Part shown: in pieces, positions 22,610 through 35,388 of the stretch
Layout: the number at the start of each line of letters is the position of its first letter
Numbering within the stretch: position 1 is the stretch's first letter
Assembly: GCA_020631735.1 (NCBI GenBank)
Contig: CM036209.1
Span: forward strand, 9,213,451-9,277,450
Reading direction: 5' to 3'
DNA: 64,000 bases
Origin: Saccharum officinarum
Taxonomy: Eukaryota; Streptophyta; Magnoliopsida; Poales; Poaceae
Notes under the pieces: generated by a model
Told to the model about the DNA's origin: nothing
Seen by the model: the letters and a program-made list of their open reading frames with translations, nothing else
Databases searched by the model: none
Translations under genes and position numbers: made by a program

Positions 22610-24114
22610 TGTCGGGACCTCAATTTGAGAGTCCTAGTGCACTTGTATTTACGCCAAGATCATGCACAAATACGCACAGAAATAACAGAATTGGCAGACA
22701 TATTTAATATAAAGTACCGAGCTTTATTGATATTAAAAATATGGTCTTACAGTAGTCAAAGTTCAAATGGCATAGCCACAGTCATTACATACCTAGCGAG
22801 GTTGTACTGTCGTGAAGCGGCAATTTATTACAACAAGGTGGTAGATACTACAACGGAAACTACAGCGTAGCGATACTCTAATCCACAGGAAAACTTGAGC
22901 GCGGTCGAAACCCTATGTCCTAGTGACTCCTTCCAGCAAATCCGTAAATCTTCGTGTGGCTCCTAGTCCTCATGGTCCGCCTCCCATCGATGTTGTAGTC
23001 CTCTTCGGGGTCAATATCTTTGTTGTGCTCTCCTTCTGGTTCAACGTAGTCTGGGTCCTCGTTTTCCTGATACTCGCTCTCCTCTGCTTCCCAACCTGGC
23101 CAGGGATGTGCTACAGAGGGGAGGATTGGAGCTCGAACTCCACGGCTGCGACACCCAATTTGGGGGAAAATGGGATGGAGCTCGGGACGAGAGGGGAAGG
23201 AAGGAATATGAGGGGGATATGGCGTGTTCTGGATCTCAGCGGAGCTCGGAGTGGTGGTGGTTTAGGCAGAGGCTCGCCGGCCGGGCCTATTTATAGGCCG
23301 GCGAGGTCAGTGGCGGCGGCAAGATCTTTTCCCGCACGCTGAAATATCTCCGCTCGCACGTGCTCGAAGCCGGGCGCAGGACGATGCGCTAGAAGCTTCG
23401 GAGGTGACTTCTCGTCCGCGGTAGTCCTAGGAGTGATGGAGAGCTCAAGAGTTCTCATCCATGGTGGCGGAATTCCCGCACCGGTTGCTCTGCTGGCGTT
23501 GATGTGCTGTGGAGGAATAGGGAAGAATGGGGAGGAGGCGAGGGGACGGTTCGAGGGTGTGGACAGCTAGCGCTCCACGCGCTCGTCTTCCTCGGTGCTG
23601 GGACGGGAACACGGCGGGGCCGGTACAGTGAGCTCGGGCACAACGTGAGATTTTTGTTGAAGAAGACGAAGCTGACCACCAGGTCCCACTCATCAGTGGG
23701 GAGAGGGAAAGGGGAAGGGAGCTGCAGCTGTGCCTTGTTGGGCGGAGGGCGTGACGCCGACCCACGCGGGGAAGAGAAGAAGGGAGTGGAGGAGGTGGGT
23801 CATGCCCGCGGGCCATAAGGGAAAAGGGGAAGGAATGAGCCCGAGATGGTTATTTATGAAATGCTTTCCTTTTCTTTTCCTAGAATTCCATTCAAAGCTA
23901 TTTGAATGCTTTTCAAAATGAATTCAGAAATAACTCAAGGAATTGTACCACCATAAGTTCAACAAGCAAAACACAACACATGACATGTGCAAATTGGTGA
24001 ATTCTATTCGTGTCAAAATAATCCTACGCAGTTAATTAATTGATTTATAGAGAAAAATTAAAAGTTCAAATTTTTAGTGATTTTCAAAACATGGAAAAAT
24101 TTCAGGGTGTTCCA
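22610..24114 (-). mobile_element. Gypsy-type solo LTR, copy B
   Basis: The same solo LTR as 3203-4706, with GAGTC on both sides (22605-22609, 24115-24119). The visible difference is one extra G near 23010. Its identical insertion site shows it predates separation of the two blocks. Confidence 0.85.
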
Positions 24115-24668
24115 GAGTCACTGATGGTGGGGCACCACTACAAATTTAAAATTTTTCATACTTATTTAACCCTTACTACTGACCCCAGTGAAACCACTGA
24201 CCGTCAGCAAAACATGTCATCTTGACGACGTTGCCTGCACGGCAAGAATCAAGATCATATCAAATTTGTGGCTACAATATAGTGGCGTACGAATAAGAAA
24301 TCAAACAGAAGAGATGTAAGATGTTCATCGAAAAGAAGAAAATGACATGCTTACACTTTGTAGCATATGTATATACACACGTGTGCTTACCAATATAAAA
24401 TTGTAGATAGAGATGCACTAATTTCGTCGTTTGCTCACGCTTCTCTGCTGCTAGGAAAAAGACCTGCTTTGCATTGGTTGGTTGGCAATAATGTCGTCTT
24501 TAAAAAAATGGTTACTAGAAAGTTTTGAAGCAGATCTGTCTTTGTCTGCGCCCAACCATTTTCATTCTAGCGGTAGCTAGTATTCCGTCCGTCCTAAAAA
24601 ATATCAAAAGTTCACATGAAAAATATATTTGTAGTTAATCTAACTATAGTTATTTAGCATATAAATGT

Positions 24669-24817
24669 TACTTCCTTGGTTCAAATTATAAGGCGCTTTG
24701 ACTTTTTTTGGTATATAGACTTTGCTATCTATCTACACATATGTCATATCTAGATATATAGTAAAATTGATGTACCAAAAAAATTAAAGCAGCTTATAGT
24801 TTGAAACAGAGGGAGTA
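24669..24817. mobile_element. Stowaway-like MITE, copy B
   Basis: Counterpart of 5261-5409 with the same TA-flanked termini. Confidence 0.6.
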
Positions 24818-25631
24818 TGTTTTTTTATAGATTTGGTCAAACTTAAATTTATTTGTCTTTATCGAGAAGTGAGAATTATATTCTTTATAAGATGTGGGAG
24901 TAGGTTTCAGTTCTTTTTGTTCTTATATATCATAGTAGAATCATATAGGGAGATAAGACGGCGCTGCTGCTATTTTCAAACACAGCCTGCAAAATGTGCT
25001 TATTTTGTAACTCGAATACGGCCCAGTAACCTAAAGCGACTGCTCTGCTATTCACTTCTGTACTCCGAGTCTCTCCATATTATAAGATTATTACCAAAGA
25101 CATTGTCGTGTGTATATATATATATATATATATACAACCTCTAGTAACCAGATTTGGTCAAACCTGACTGATACTCTTTTTTTCAAAACTTTCAAGTTAT
25201 TTACATGTGTAGATATATAGTGGAAAAAACTTATAAAATTTCAAAAAAAAAGAATAGATTCTAGAATATATTAACAGTAAAGGCGATATGCATTGAAAAC
25301 TATGCAAAGTTGAATGAATGTGTCAACTATTTTTTGACTAGAGCTACCACCATATGCGGCCTCATCCACTAAAGCCAAGTAGCCTGGCTGGAAAGCAAAG
25401 AAGCTCTCATTTCTTAGTTGGGTGCCGTCCATCTGAGCAGGCTCGCGTGTTGCCTGCCGTTGACCTTTTTGGTCATCATCAGCAAATTAAAAGGATCATG
25501 CGGAGCACAAGCTAAAAATTACGCCGCCATTGTTTTACCTGCAAGCAACCATATGCATGCATGCAGAGTCCAGTTTTGAGTTGTATTCCCGCTGGAATAA
25601 TAAAAGATGCCCTTAACTATGGGTGTGTTTA

Positions 25632-25858
25632 GGGGGTGTTTGGTTGGAGTTAAAGTTTAACAAACATTATAGCACTTTCGTCTTATTTGACAAAAAGTTT
25701 TCCATCTTGGACTAATTAGGCTTAATAGATTCGTCTCGTAAATTACTCCTATTTGTGCCGACATGCATGCAATTAGTCTACATTTAGGACTCCATGCATT
25801 TGAGGGAACATTGATGTGATGAGAGTTAAACTTTAACTCCTGGAAACCAAACAGACCC
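25632..25858. mobile_element. Tourist-like MITE, copy B
   Basis: Counterpart of 6222-6449, one base shorter (CTCCTATTTG for CTCCTAATTTG) and with a T/G change in TTTAGGACTCC. TTA target duplication retained. Confidence 0.8.
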
Positions 25859-26343
25859 TTAGTTGGTGAAAAGTGGGCGAAAAGTTACTGTAGCACATTT
25901 CGTTTTTATTTGACAAATATTATCCAATCATGAAGTAACTAGGCTCAAAAGATTCGTCTCGCAAAAACCAGACAAACTTAGTAATTAGTTATTTTTTTAC
26001 CTATATTTAATACTTTCTGCATGTGTCCAAATATTTGATGTGATGGATGGAAGAGAAAATATTTTGGATTTGCATGGGAAGTGAACGGGCCCTATATATA
26101 CTTGTCTGTCAGCAGGCACACAACTCCAGGTCATGCATGTGTGCTGATCTTCATCAGATGAATTGAAGTTGGGGCTAGCTATTAGCTAGGTAGGAGCACA
26201 GGCAGATAGGCAGAAAAAATGCGCATGTTCGCTTGAACTACTTTTCAGTTATGAAACAGTGTTTTTCTCTCACAATATTTCAACATAAGCGAACAAGGTG
26301 ATGGCCATTGGCCGACTCTAAATAGGGATTGGTCAGATACTAA

Positions 26344-26574
26344 GGGTGTGTTTGGTTTGAGGAGTTAAAGTTTAACAAATATTGTAGCACTTTCGTCTTA
26401 TTTGACAAAAAGTTTCCAATTTGGGACTAATTAGGCTTAATAGATTCGTCTCGTAAATTACTCCTAATCTGTGCCGACATGCATGCAATTAGTCTACATT
26501 TAGTACTCTATGCATTTGAGGGAACATTGATGTGATGAGAGTTAAACTTTAACAACTTCAAACCAAACACGCCC
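26344..26574. mobile_element. Tourist-like MITE, copy B (second)
   Basis: Counterpart of 6935-7165, TAA target duplication retained. Confidence 0.85.
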
Positions 26575-26708
26575 TAAGGTAGGAGTGCAGTATTAATTGT
26601 GGAAGTTAGCAGACTTGTATAAACAATCTCCCTGTTCGTTTTGCTGAAATTTAGTTTATGCTTATGCTTATGCTGAAATGTTACGAGAAGAAAACACTGT
26701 TCGTTCGA

Positions 26709-26817
26709 GCAGCTGGCGAAGTCTCCAAGGGTGGAGCTACAGGTCCGGGGTTCAAACCCCGGCACCCCACGCTGGCCTCCAGGAAGGCCGCGCCCAAGAT
26801 GATGCTTTAAAAAAAAA
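26709..26817 (+). mobile_element. Decayed SINE fragment, copy B
   Basis: Counterpart of 7300-7408 with the same B-box-like GGTTCAAACCC and A-rich tail. Confidence 0.55.
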
Positions 26818-27265
26818 GCAATGCTAAAGTAGTGCTACAAAACAGAACAAATGATTAATGTATATCTGCGTAGCCATCAATCAGATGCTGCCTCCTGGAA
26901 CAATGGGCAAGGATTGGGGCCAGACATATAGGCCGATTCGTTCTCAGGGGCTACCAATCACTGGCAGACTATGAACAATGATTGATCGTGCATACTAGAG
27001 TAGGTAGGAGCACAATAATCTAGCTAAGCTAGCTCGATTATCTAGGTTAATTACGTTGTTCTTATCATTATCCATGGCGCATCGGCGCGAGACATACGTT
27101 AAGTAGGCCTAAGCAAAGTAAAAAAGAAGATATATGCATAGTACTATAGTAGGGGCTGTTTGGATCTCATGGGCTAACAACTAGTTGCTAAACTTTAGCC
27201 CTTGAGGATCCAACAACAGAGCCAAAGTTCCAACCAGTCGTTAGTTCACTAGTCCTTCAAACTTA

Positions 27266-27531
27266 GGGCCTATTTGGATGCATCAGCTAAACTGTAGCTA
27301 GCTAAATTTAGCTGCTAGGCATACAAATAGCCCAACTAAAAGAACAACTAAAGTTTAGCTAGGTTTAGCTATTTCAACCCAGCTAAAGCTAGCTAAAATT
27401 TAGCTGAGTCTATTAGCCGGAGCATCCAAACACCATAGCTAAAGTTTAGCTAGGATACTTTTAGCTGGCTAAAGTTTTACTTTGAAATTTTAGCTAGCTA
27501 AACTTTAGTGCGGGTGCATCCAAACGGGCCC
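27266..27531. mobile_element. MITE nested in the MULE left end, copy B
   Basis: Counterpart of 7857-8122 with the same GGGCCTATTTGGATGCA / TGCATCCAAACGGGCCC termini. Confidence 0.65.
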
Positions 27532-27757
27532 TCAGCTAACAAAAGCTAAAAGTGTTACAAATATTAAAAAAGTCATTTGTATCCTCTATTCTTTCTCTAG
27601 CTAGGTGAGAGAGAAAAGGCAGGAGGGAGGGTATTTTTGTCTAGAAGCTAATTTTTAGTTAGGATCTAGACAGTTAAGGCCTAACAACTAGCTGACTAAT
27701 TTTAGATTTTTTAAAATTTAATCCTTTTTAACAATATTTTAAAACTAATTTGATGGT

Positions 27758-30375
27758 TTGGTTAGCCGATGTGGGGAAAAATTTGGGTGCCCACTAAGAT
27801 TGAGAGGTCGGTTTGACTGTGGCAAGGAACGAGCGCACTATGTGTTGATGTGTTTGTCATGTGATGATGAATGGAAGAACGACGTAGAGGTTGTCAAGAG
27901 TAGCAGTGTTAGGTGCTTAGACAAGGGGTCTGCCCGAAATATGGTGCCTGTGGATGATAATGTGGACGTGGAGCCCGTAGAGAACCTTACCCAAGATGAA
28001 GAGTTGCAAGCGTTTGTTGGTGGAGAAATTGATAGGTCATGTGAGCCCGGTGCCTTGAATGATGATTTCGATGATGAAACGTTTGATGAGGATGATGGTA
28101 GTGGAGATGGAACACATGATATGAATGACATATCCAAAGGATCGGAGGATGACAAAGTTGATGTTGCCTCTACGGACGAAGGTGAGTTGACCTCAGGGCC
28201 AAGTACTTCGGATGCTGTGTTGGAGGAGGAGTACATGTCTGAGCCTAGTAGTGACGATGAAAGTGATTGTTGTGAGGTTAGGTTTGTGGACGCAATCGGT
28301 GTCCCAGTTGACGGTTCATTGAGAATGGAGTACAATGACGTCGAATTGAGGCAATTGAAGGTTGTCCATGTGGAGGTACCCTCAGTACCTAATTTATGGA
28401 CATTAGTATGGTTGACCAGGCAATATGTGACACCAGTTTGTCGTTGTTGGCCGAGGAGCTACTAGATAGTGAGGAGGTGGAGATCAAGAAGGGAATGGTA
28501 TTTGATACTTTGGAGCATCTGAAGTATTTCCTTATGGATTATGCCGTTCGGTTTCATAGGCCGTATTATGTTAGCCACTCCGACAAGAACAAGAGGTACA
28601 CGGTCCATTGCAAGAATGGATGTGGATGGCGTCTATGGGCTTGGAGGTAGATGAATGACAAGTGGAAGATTTGCAATGTGAGGCAACCTCACACCTGTCG
28701 ATCTTCGAAGCCGAGTGTGTGCACGCCCAAAACACAGCTCGTTACCTTGGTCGTTGTCTTATTGGCACAGTTAGGGCCGATAGTGACATAGCAGTATCAA
28801 GCATGATCGAGACCATATTTGGGTTCACAGGTTATAAAGTGAACTACTCAAAGGTATGGCGGGCAAAGCAACATGCTATAGAGTTGCTATGGGGCAATTG
28901 GAAAGAGGCGAACAACCAAGTTCCTAGGATTCTAAATGCCATGAAACACTACAACCCAGGGCTTAGGTGGTATCCTTATGTGGGTCGCATTGTCACGAAC
29001 GTGGATGGCGTTCCAAAGCATGTTCTACAGAGAGTTTTTTGGTGTTTTGCTCAGTCCGCGCTGGCCTTTAAGCATTGTCGTCCCTCAATTCTAGTTGATG
29101 GTACATTCCTGATAGGCAAATACAGGGGTGTTTTGATGATTGTCGTTGGCACCGACCCAGACAATCAAGTTGTCCCTTTATCATTTGCTTTGGCTGAGGG
29201 TGAGAATGACGACAGTTGGTCTTGGTTTTTGAAACTTGTGGGACAGAATGTGCTCTGTTCATCTCATAACATATGCATGATCTTAGATTGGATCATGGTT
29301 TGCTGACAGCTGCGAAAGAGCATGTAGATGGTTGCCCTCCTCTTGAGCATCGGTGGTACATGAGGCACTTTGCTGCCAACATATGGAGGAGGCAGAAGAA
29401 AAAAGAGGTAATGAAGAAGTTGAAGTCACTATGTGGGTGTCGAATGAAGGAAAAGTTCGAAGAGACGCTTGGTGAGTTACAGAAGGTTCTCAATGCTTGG
29501 GCAATGAGTTGGCTTCACGATCAGATGCCTCAAAGGGACAAGTAGGCTCTTGCATTCGATGTCGATGGTCTTCGATACGATGTGATGACTACCAATTCTT
29601 CTAAATCATTGAATAAGGTGTTCAAGTGTATTCGTGTAGTCCCCGTGTCAGGTATTGTGGAGTACTCATTCAGGAAGTGCAATGAATACTTTGTCAATTG
29701 ATGGAACATAGCAAAGGTATCCAAAGAGTGGGGTAGAGCCGGTAGAAAACATTTGGATATCTCGGAGATGGTAGCTTCAAACCAAGTTGGCGAGGACTTT
29801 GGGCCATCGAGGTTAGTCTACAATATCAGGTCAACCGAAGGAACGAACCTGGGGGGCAAGAAGTACGGTGTAAGAATTATAGGGTGGACCTTGAGAAAGG
29901 AGAATGCTCTTGTAACATCCCACAACTCCTCCATGTGCCTTGCTCCCATGTTATTACAACTTGCAGATGTAGGGGTCTGGACCATGAAATTGAGAAGTTC
30001 ATGTCTCCATTTTACCTCATGTCAAACACTCTCAAAGTGTGGGAGTCGAGCTTCTAGCCTTACCTAGATCCGACACAATGGCCGGAGTACTACGGGTTGG
30101 ATTATGTTCCTGACCCGGACCTTCTTAAGACAAAGAAGGGTAGAAGAAAGAAAAAGTGGTTGCATGGCGTTATGGACGCATCTAACGGGTACGGTGAAGA
30201 TATGTACGGTTTTCGGGACTTTCATGAGGCACCGGGTCAGGTCTGTTGCTCCAAATGCCACAAAACCGGTCACACCGCTGCCACTCATGACAAGTGTAAG
30301 AAGGAAAGGAAATTAGCAGCACGGAATGCAAGTACAAATGGGTCTATGGTTACAAAGGTAGATACATACATTTAA
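27758..30375 (+). pseudogene. Broken mudrA-like MULE transposase, copy B
   Basis: Same domain order as copy A: acidic N-terminus, MuDR DNA-binding region, DDE core (LVDGTFLIGKYRG at about 29092-29130), SWIM-type finger, and zinc knuckle (about 30246-30296). The same frameshifts are present and the catalytic Glu position again reads Lys (NSSKS, about 29594), so the damage predates the split of the copies. Compared with copy A the first 235-residue frame differs at four positions (R/G, A/T, D/A, Y/C) and a 3-bp segment is lost near 29728. It is followed by an intron and the PMD exons, which may form one transcript with it. Confidence 0.85.
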
Positions 30376-30504
30376 ATAGGTTGTTCATTACATATTCCAT
30401 GCATTTCCATATTCCATACATTTGTTTGTTTTTTTCTACCATGTACCATGTTGCTTTTACTTTTTCCATATTCTAACTTTGTGTCATTGTTTTAACAATT
30501 GCAG

Positions 30505-32771
30505 TATGGCGCACGCGCACTTCCCCCTCCTTGAGACATACTACGACAAGGACCACCAAGCGCACTTGATAGTCGACAACGGTAATGTAAGTGAAAGTTT
30601 CTTTTCATAATACAACAAAGCTTTGCAATTGTGCCATCTCTTAGCTTTTAACCTACACTTGCATATTCTATACTTAGGTGTGTGCATAAGAAAATGATTT
30701 CCCTTGTATAGCTACTGCATGATTAGTGGTCTATGCTGCCCAATAGGAACTGGTATGACCAGAAAAAGCATCCACATAACAACATTGGTTGTCTTTCCTT
30801 TTTGTCCAATTATTAGAAAAAATATCCACTCTATAAAGCTTTGGAATTGTCCTTGTTCTTTTGTGATGTTTTTTTCATTGACTTTTACTTTGACATATAT
30901 TTCACCCTTTTCCAATCACATCAAATTGTAAAGATATACTTCATTTTCATCTATAATGTGTTAACCCGTTATCTATTGTATCGTTTTTTTGCAGGCCTTG
31001 GGCCCGCTACGTCCCCGAACTCACCGAACTCTCAAGTGGGACGAGCGCTACGCCCCCTACCTCGCAAGAGCAGGAGCTGGTTTTCTAGGCTTGGCTAGAG
31101 CTATCAATGCTAGCCTCTCGGACATGGATGGTCCCCTCCTCACGGCCTTTGTCGACAGATGACGTCCGGAGACCCATAGCTTCCACCTGCCTTCTGGAGA
31201 GATGTCTGTGCTGCTGAAAGACGTCGGGTTCATTTTGGGCCTTCGCTTGGATGGTCTGGCTGTGACGGGCATGGTAGAGCCATAGAACTGGAAGGATATG
31301 GTGGAGCAAGTCACTGGCCACCGGACCCTGAAGAAGGGAAGAAAGAGAAGAAGACTTCGGGTGTCAGCTCAGCTTGGTTGCGGCAACGCTTCAACATGTG
31401 CCCTCCTCATGCACCGAACAACGTCATTGAGAGATACGCTCGGGTGTGGCTGTGGCACATGGTGGCACAATTCCTATTTCCAGACGCTTCTGGGAACACC
31501 GTCTCGTGGATGGTCCTCCCACAGCTACGTGAGCCTTGGGAGAACATAGCACAATATAGTTGGTGATCCGCCACTCTTGCTTGATTGTATCAGCAACTAT
31601 GTGAGGGATGTAGGAGGGCACAACCCAATTTGAACCTAAGTGGTTGCACATACTTGCTTCAGATTTGGATTTGGGAGCACATTCCTATCGGACGGGTTCA
31701 TAGAGGCGAAGTTGCAGTAAGTACGTTGCATTAATTTGGCATTTCTCTTTGATTTTGTAGCATGAACTATGTGACTTCATTAACACTATTTCGTTTTTCA
31801 GGCTTGGAAACATGGTGACAGTCGTCCCCCCGTATGCTACCTTTGGGCGAGAGTTAAGTCGGTTTGGGGCTAGCCGCAATGCCGCTACGTTCAATACTCC
31901 AATGACTTGGATGTTTTAACTCTAGCTCAGGTTTGTTGTACCACCTAGGATTCCTCCATTTATGTTGTTCACCAATTCATGACAAGGGCATATAGTAACT
32001 AACACATGGTACAGGTTGAATGGTAGCCATATGACAGGCTAGACGTAAGACAGTTGAACATGGCCCCACATGTTCACGCTGAGAGGGTCCTGTGGCGATC
32101 CAATACTCCAATGATCTTCTACTACGTGGTGGAGCACCACTTGCCTCAAAGAGTTATGAAGCAGTTTGGTAGGAACCAAAATTTCCCTCTACAACACGAG
32201 TCCACATCCCATCAATTGCATGAGTAAGCTGCAGTTTCCATATACGCCAACTTAGCATTCCAAGTTTCGTACAAGGCCTACTAATGTCTCATGTCTCGTG
32301 CATGCAGGCTTTCCAGGAGGAGAAGGTTCGATGGCTAGAACTAGCTAGAGAGGCATACAAACTACGTGCAAGAGTGGGAAGCTAGAGAGAGGGTGGAACC
32401 CACTAATGGTGCTCACAGTGTGACGAACGAGTGCCGTGCGTACCTCACGTGGCTTCACAAGTCCACCAGAATAAGTGTGCATCCACCGCTGTCCAGCATT
32501 CCAATAGATGAACAAGAGAGCGATGATGAGGACCTCTATGATGTGATGACAAGGACGAGTGTGCAGCCACTGAGAGCGCCCCTTGAGAACTACATTGTAC
32601 GCCTTTGAATTGAACTATGGTTTATTGCAGCTTCACTTGAAAACTACATGGTCATGATGATTATGCATGTGCTCTAGGCAACTCAGCTAGCTCACCTTTC
32701 TAATAAGGCCGGAGTGTACCTTGGACGTGCAGTAGGGATGGACAATACATACCTAAAAGAATTCGCCAAGG
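30505..32771 (+). pseudogene. PMD protein exons of the MULE, copy B
   Basis: Exons match copy A: 30505-30586, a main exon from 30995, then three or four more to 32770. The main exon keeps LKWDERYAPYLARAG in one frame, intact here because two C residues missing in copy A are present. The TGA after AFVDR and the TAG after EW are shared. The last exon before the insertion reads ...YLKEFAK and stops at the junction CAAG/GT, where the copia LTR starts. The gene resumes at 44035 with the original intron and a final exon at 44122-44349. Confidence 0.75.
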
Positions 32772-35386
32772 TGAAAGTCCTATGTTTGGTGTTAGTAATT
32801 AGTGACAATGACTAAGTACTAATCCTATGCCTAAGTTGTATGTAGCATATGAGGATTAGTACATTCCAAGGTTGGTGGCAAGATGGACATGGTGATCATG
32901 ATGGCTACACTTGGATTTGGACGCAACCCTACGTGATCAAGGCAAAGGTATATGCTTAAGGGTTGTGTTTTAGTAACTAAGACACCTAGTGGGTGTGGTT
33001 ACATTATAGGTTAGATAGCCGTACTATAAAGAGGGGAATGACGCGACTATTGAACTCCTAAGTGCCTCTAGGTGTGCATTTCATAATCATATGCATTTGG
33101 ATAGAACTAATAATGCCTCGAAAAATGATTGTGAAAATGCTAACACACTCACACATGACGAGATCACTTGGTGGTGTTAGCACATTTGCGAAGGCAATGG
33201 AGTTTGAGCGGTAGAGAGGGTTTGGGGAATTGAAACGACTATTTTCCATTACGCCGGAAGTCCGGAAAAGAAACGGAGGCGAACGGAGGTCACAGAGGTG
33301 ACCGGACGCTGAACCGGACGTGGTCTTTGCATGATCGGACGCGTCCGGTCAGTGTTCAGTGTCTGCACATATTTTAGTTTGATGATCGGACGCGAAGCGC
33401 ATCTGGTCACAGTCGATCGGACACGTCCGGTCGTTCAGGGAGCTTACTGGACTCTAACCGGACGCTGGCACTGTGGCGTCCGGTCATTTCTCCAGCGCGT
33501 CTAGTCATTGTGTTGTTGTGTGCTGCTCAGACTTGACCAGCGTGTCCGGTCAGTCACGGGACTGGCGCGTCCGGTCATTTGCAGCGCGTCCGGTCTGTGC
33601 GTCAAGCACGTCCGGTCGTTGCTTCGCAGTTAGTCGTTGTGCGACCGGCGCGTCCGGTCAGTTGGACCAGCGCGTCCGGTCAGTGCTTCGCGACTTAGCC
33701 GTTGTGCGACTGGCGCGTCCAGTCAGTTGGACTAGCGCGTCCGGTCAGTGCTTCACGACTTAGCAGTTGTGCGACCGGCGCGTCCGGTCAGTTCGACCAG
33801 CGCGTCCGGTCAGCACGATTTTGGCTGTTTAAGTTTCTAACGGCTCTATTCGAAGGGGTACGTCTATATATACTCGTTGGCCAGCTCAAGGCTCTATCTC
33901 TTAAACATTTGACATACTTGTGAGCACTTTGAGCTAAGCAACTCCCCTCCCACTCATCTCTCTTGCTTCTTTGCATATTCAAAGTGAGACTGAGTGATCC
34001 AAGTGCATTTGCATTGAGACATTGCATCTAGTTGGCACTTGGTGGTTGATTTGCTGCGGGATTCTTGTTTCTCTTGGTGGTTGCCGCCACCTAGACGGCT
34101 TAGAGCAGCTTGGAGGCGTTGGCAAGAGTTGGTGATTGTTCTTGGCCACCTCCGGTGATTGTGAGGGTTTTGTGCCTACCTCGGCGAAGCGCCAAAGGCA
34201 ACGTTAGTGAATTGCTCATGTCATTTGCAACCTTTTGCCATTTGGTAGGTTCTTGTGGCGCCTTTTGAGAGGCTCGGTGTGAGACCGATTAGCCACCGAA
34301 CCACGTGGTGAAGAGGGACACAACGGGGACTAGCGTGCCGGCAAGCACGTGAACCTTGGGATAAATCTTTGTGTCATCACTTTCATATTATGATTGATTG
34401 ATCCCGGTGTTCGATTATCTTGGTATTCTTTGTTGATCATATTGGTTGGCTCATTACTTCGCCCCTCGGTGAAACTCTCCTAACTCAACTCCGCATTACT
34501 TTCTTAGTTATCTTTGCTAGCTAGTTAGCTTTTGATGAGGACATCCTCTGCTATTACCCGCTGGCAAAGACACAACAAAAAAGGGCCAAGTGGCCTAGTT
34601 GTAGTCGGGCGGCGACCGTGTGAGCCTCTGAATAATCTCACCTTGCTTAGCTTGGGAGGAGGAAGCCACCTTAAAAGAGAGAGTCACCCTTCCCCTATCG
34701 GACTAGTCTTTTAGGGACATTGGGCCTTTCCCCGAGTGGGTGTGCATAAGAACTGTTGGGGTCCGGGCAACCTTAATTTATTGGGCCTCGGCCAACCCCA
34801 CCTGGACCGAATGTATCATTTGGTATCAGAGCTGGGCCCTTGTTTAAGGGGGTGGGAATGATGAGGACATCCTCCACTATTACCCGCTGGCAAAGACGCA
34901 ACAAAAAAGGGCCAAGTGGCCTAGTTGTAGTCGGGCGGCGACCGTGTGAGCCTCTGAATAATCCCACCTTGCTTAGCTTGGGAGGAGGAAGCCACCTTAA
35001 AAGAGAGAGTCACCCTTCACCTATCGGACTAGTCTTTTAGGGACATTGGGCCTTTCCCCGAGTGGGCGTGCATAAGAACTGTTGGGGTCTGGGTAACCTT
35101 AATTTATTGGGCCTCGGCCAACCCCACCTGGACCGAATGTATCAGCTTTGCTAGAGTAGCTCTTTTGTGTAGCTTGCTAGTTATAGTTGTAGTTACCTTC
35201 TCGGTTTGACTTGTGCGGTTGAGTGCAAATACTAGAATTGTGTTTTGGATAGGTGGCTTGCAAACACCCTGTAGGCTAAGCAAAACTCGCATCTCGCTAG
35301 TTGTTATATTGATAAACTTGTTTAGCTTGTCTTTGTAGAAAATTTTAAAAGGCTATTCACCCCCCTCTAGCCATCAAGACCTTTCA
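32772..35386 (+). repeat. 5' LTR of the copia element, with nested TRIM
   Basis: The LTR runs from TGAAAGTCC to GACCTTTCA, 2615 bp. Removing the 612-bp TRIM plus 5-bp duplication gives 1998 bp, against 2050 bp in the 3' LTR; the remaining 52 bp is an indel at about 42439-42490. It contains the CpG minisatellite (33473-33810) and the TATA box (33864-33872). Confidence 0.95.
34533..35144 (+). mobile_element. TRIM retrotransposon with a 40-bp internal domain
   Basis: Two 286-bp direct LTRs (34533-34818 and 34859-35144) start TGATGAGGACATCC and end AATGTATCA. They differ at about 8 sites. The 40-bp interior holds TGGTATCAGAGC (34821-34832), complementary to the 3' end of initiator-Met tRNA, and a purine-rich AAGGGGGTGGGAA (34846-34858) next to the second LTR. 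GCTTT is duplicated on both sides (34528-34532, 35145-35149), and the empty site is visible in the 3' LTR near 43790. This is a complete terminal-repeat retrotransposon in miniature without coding capacity, which must have used proteins supplied in trans. Confidence 0.93.
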
Positions 35387-35388
35387 AG

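Larger units (their letters stand above)
19407..34055 (+). repeat. Copy B of the 14.6-kb direct repeat
   Basis: This matches 1-14645 throughout, including every MITE, the solo LTR, the transposase and the copia insertion site. Homology ends at the gap in copy A. The portion 19831-22604, like 425-3197, has no recognisable gene. Upstream flanking sequence (14749-19406) is available only for this copy. Confidence 0.95.
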
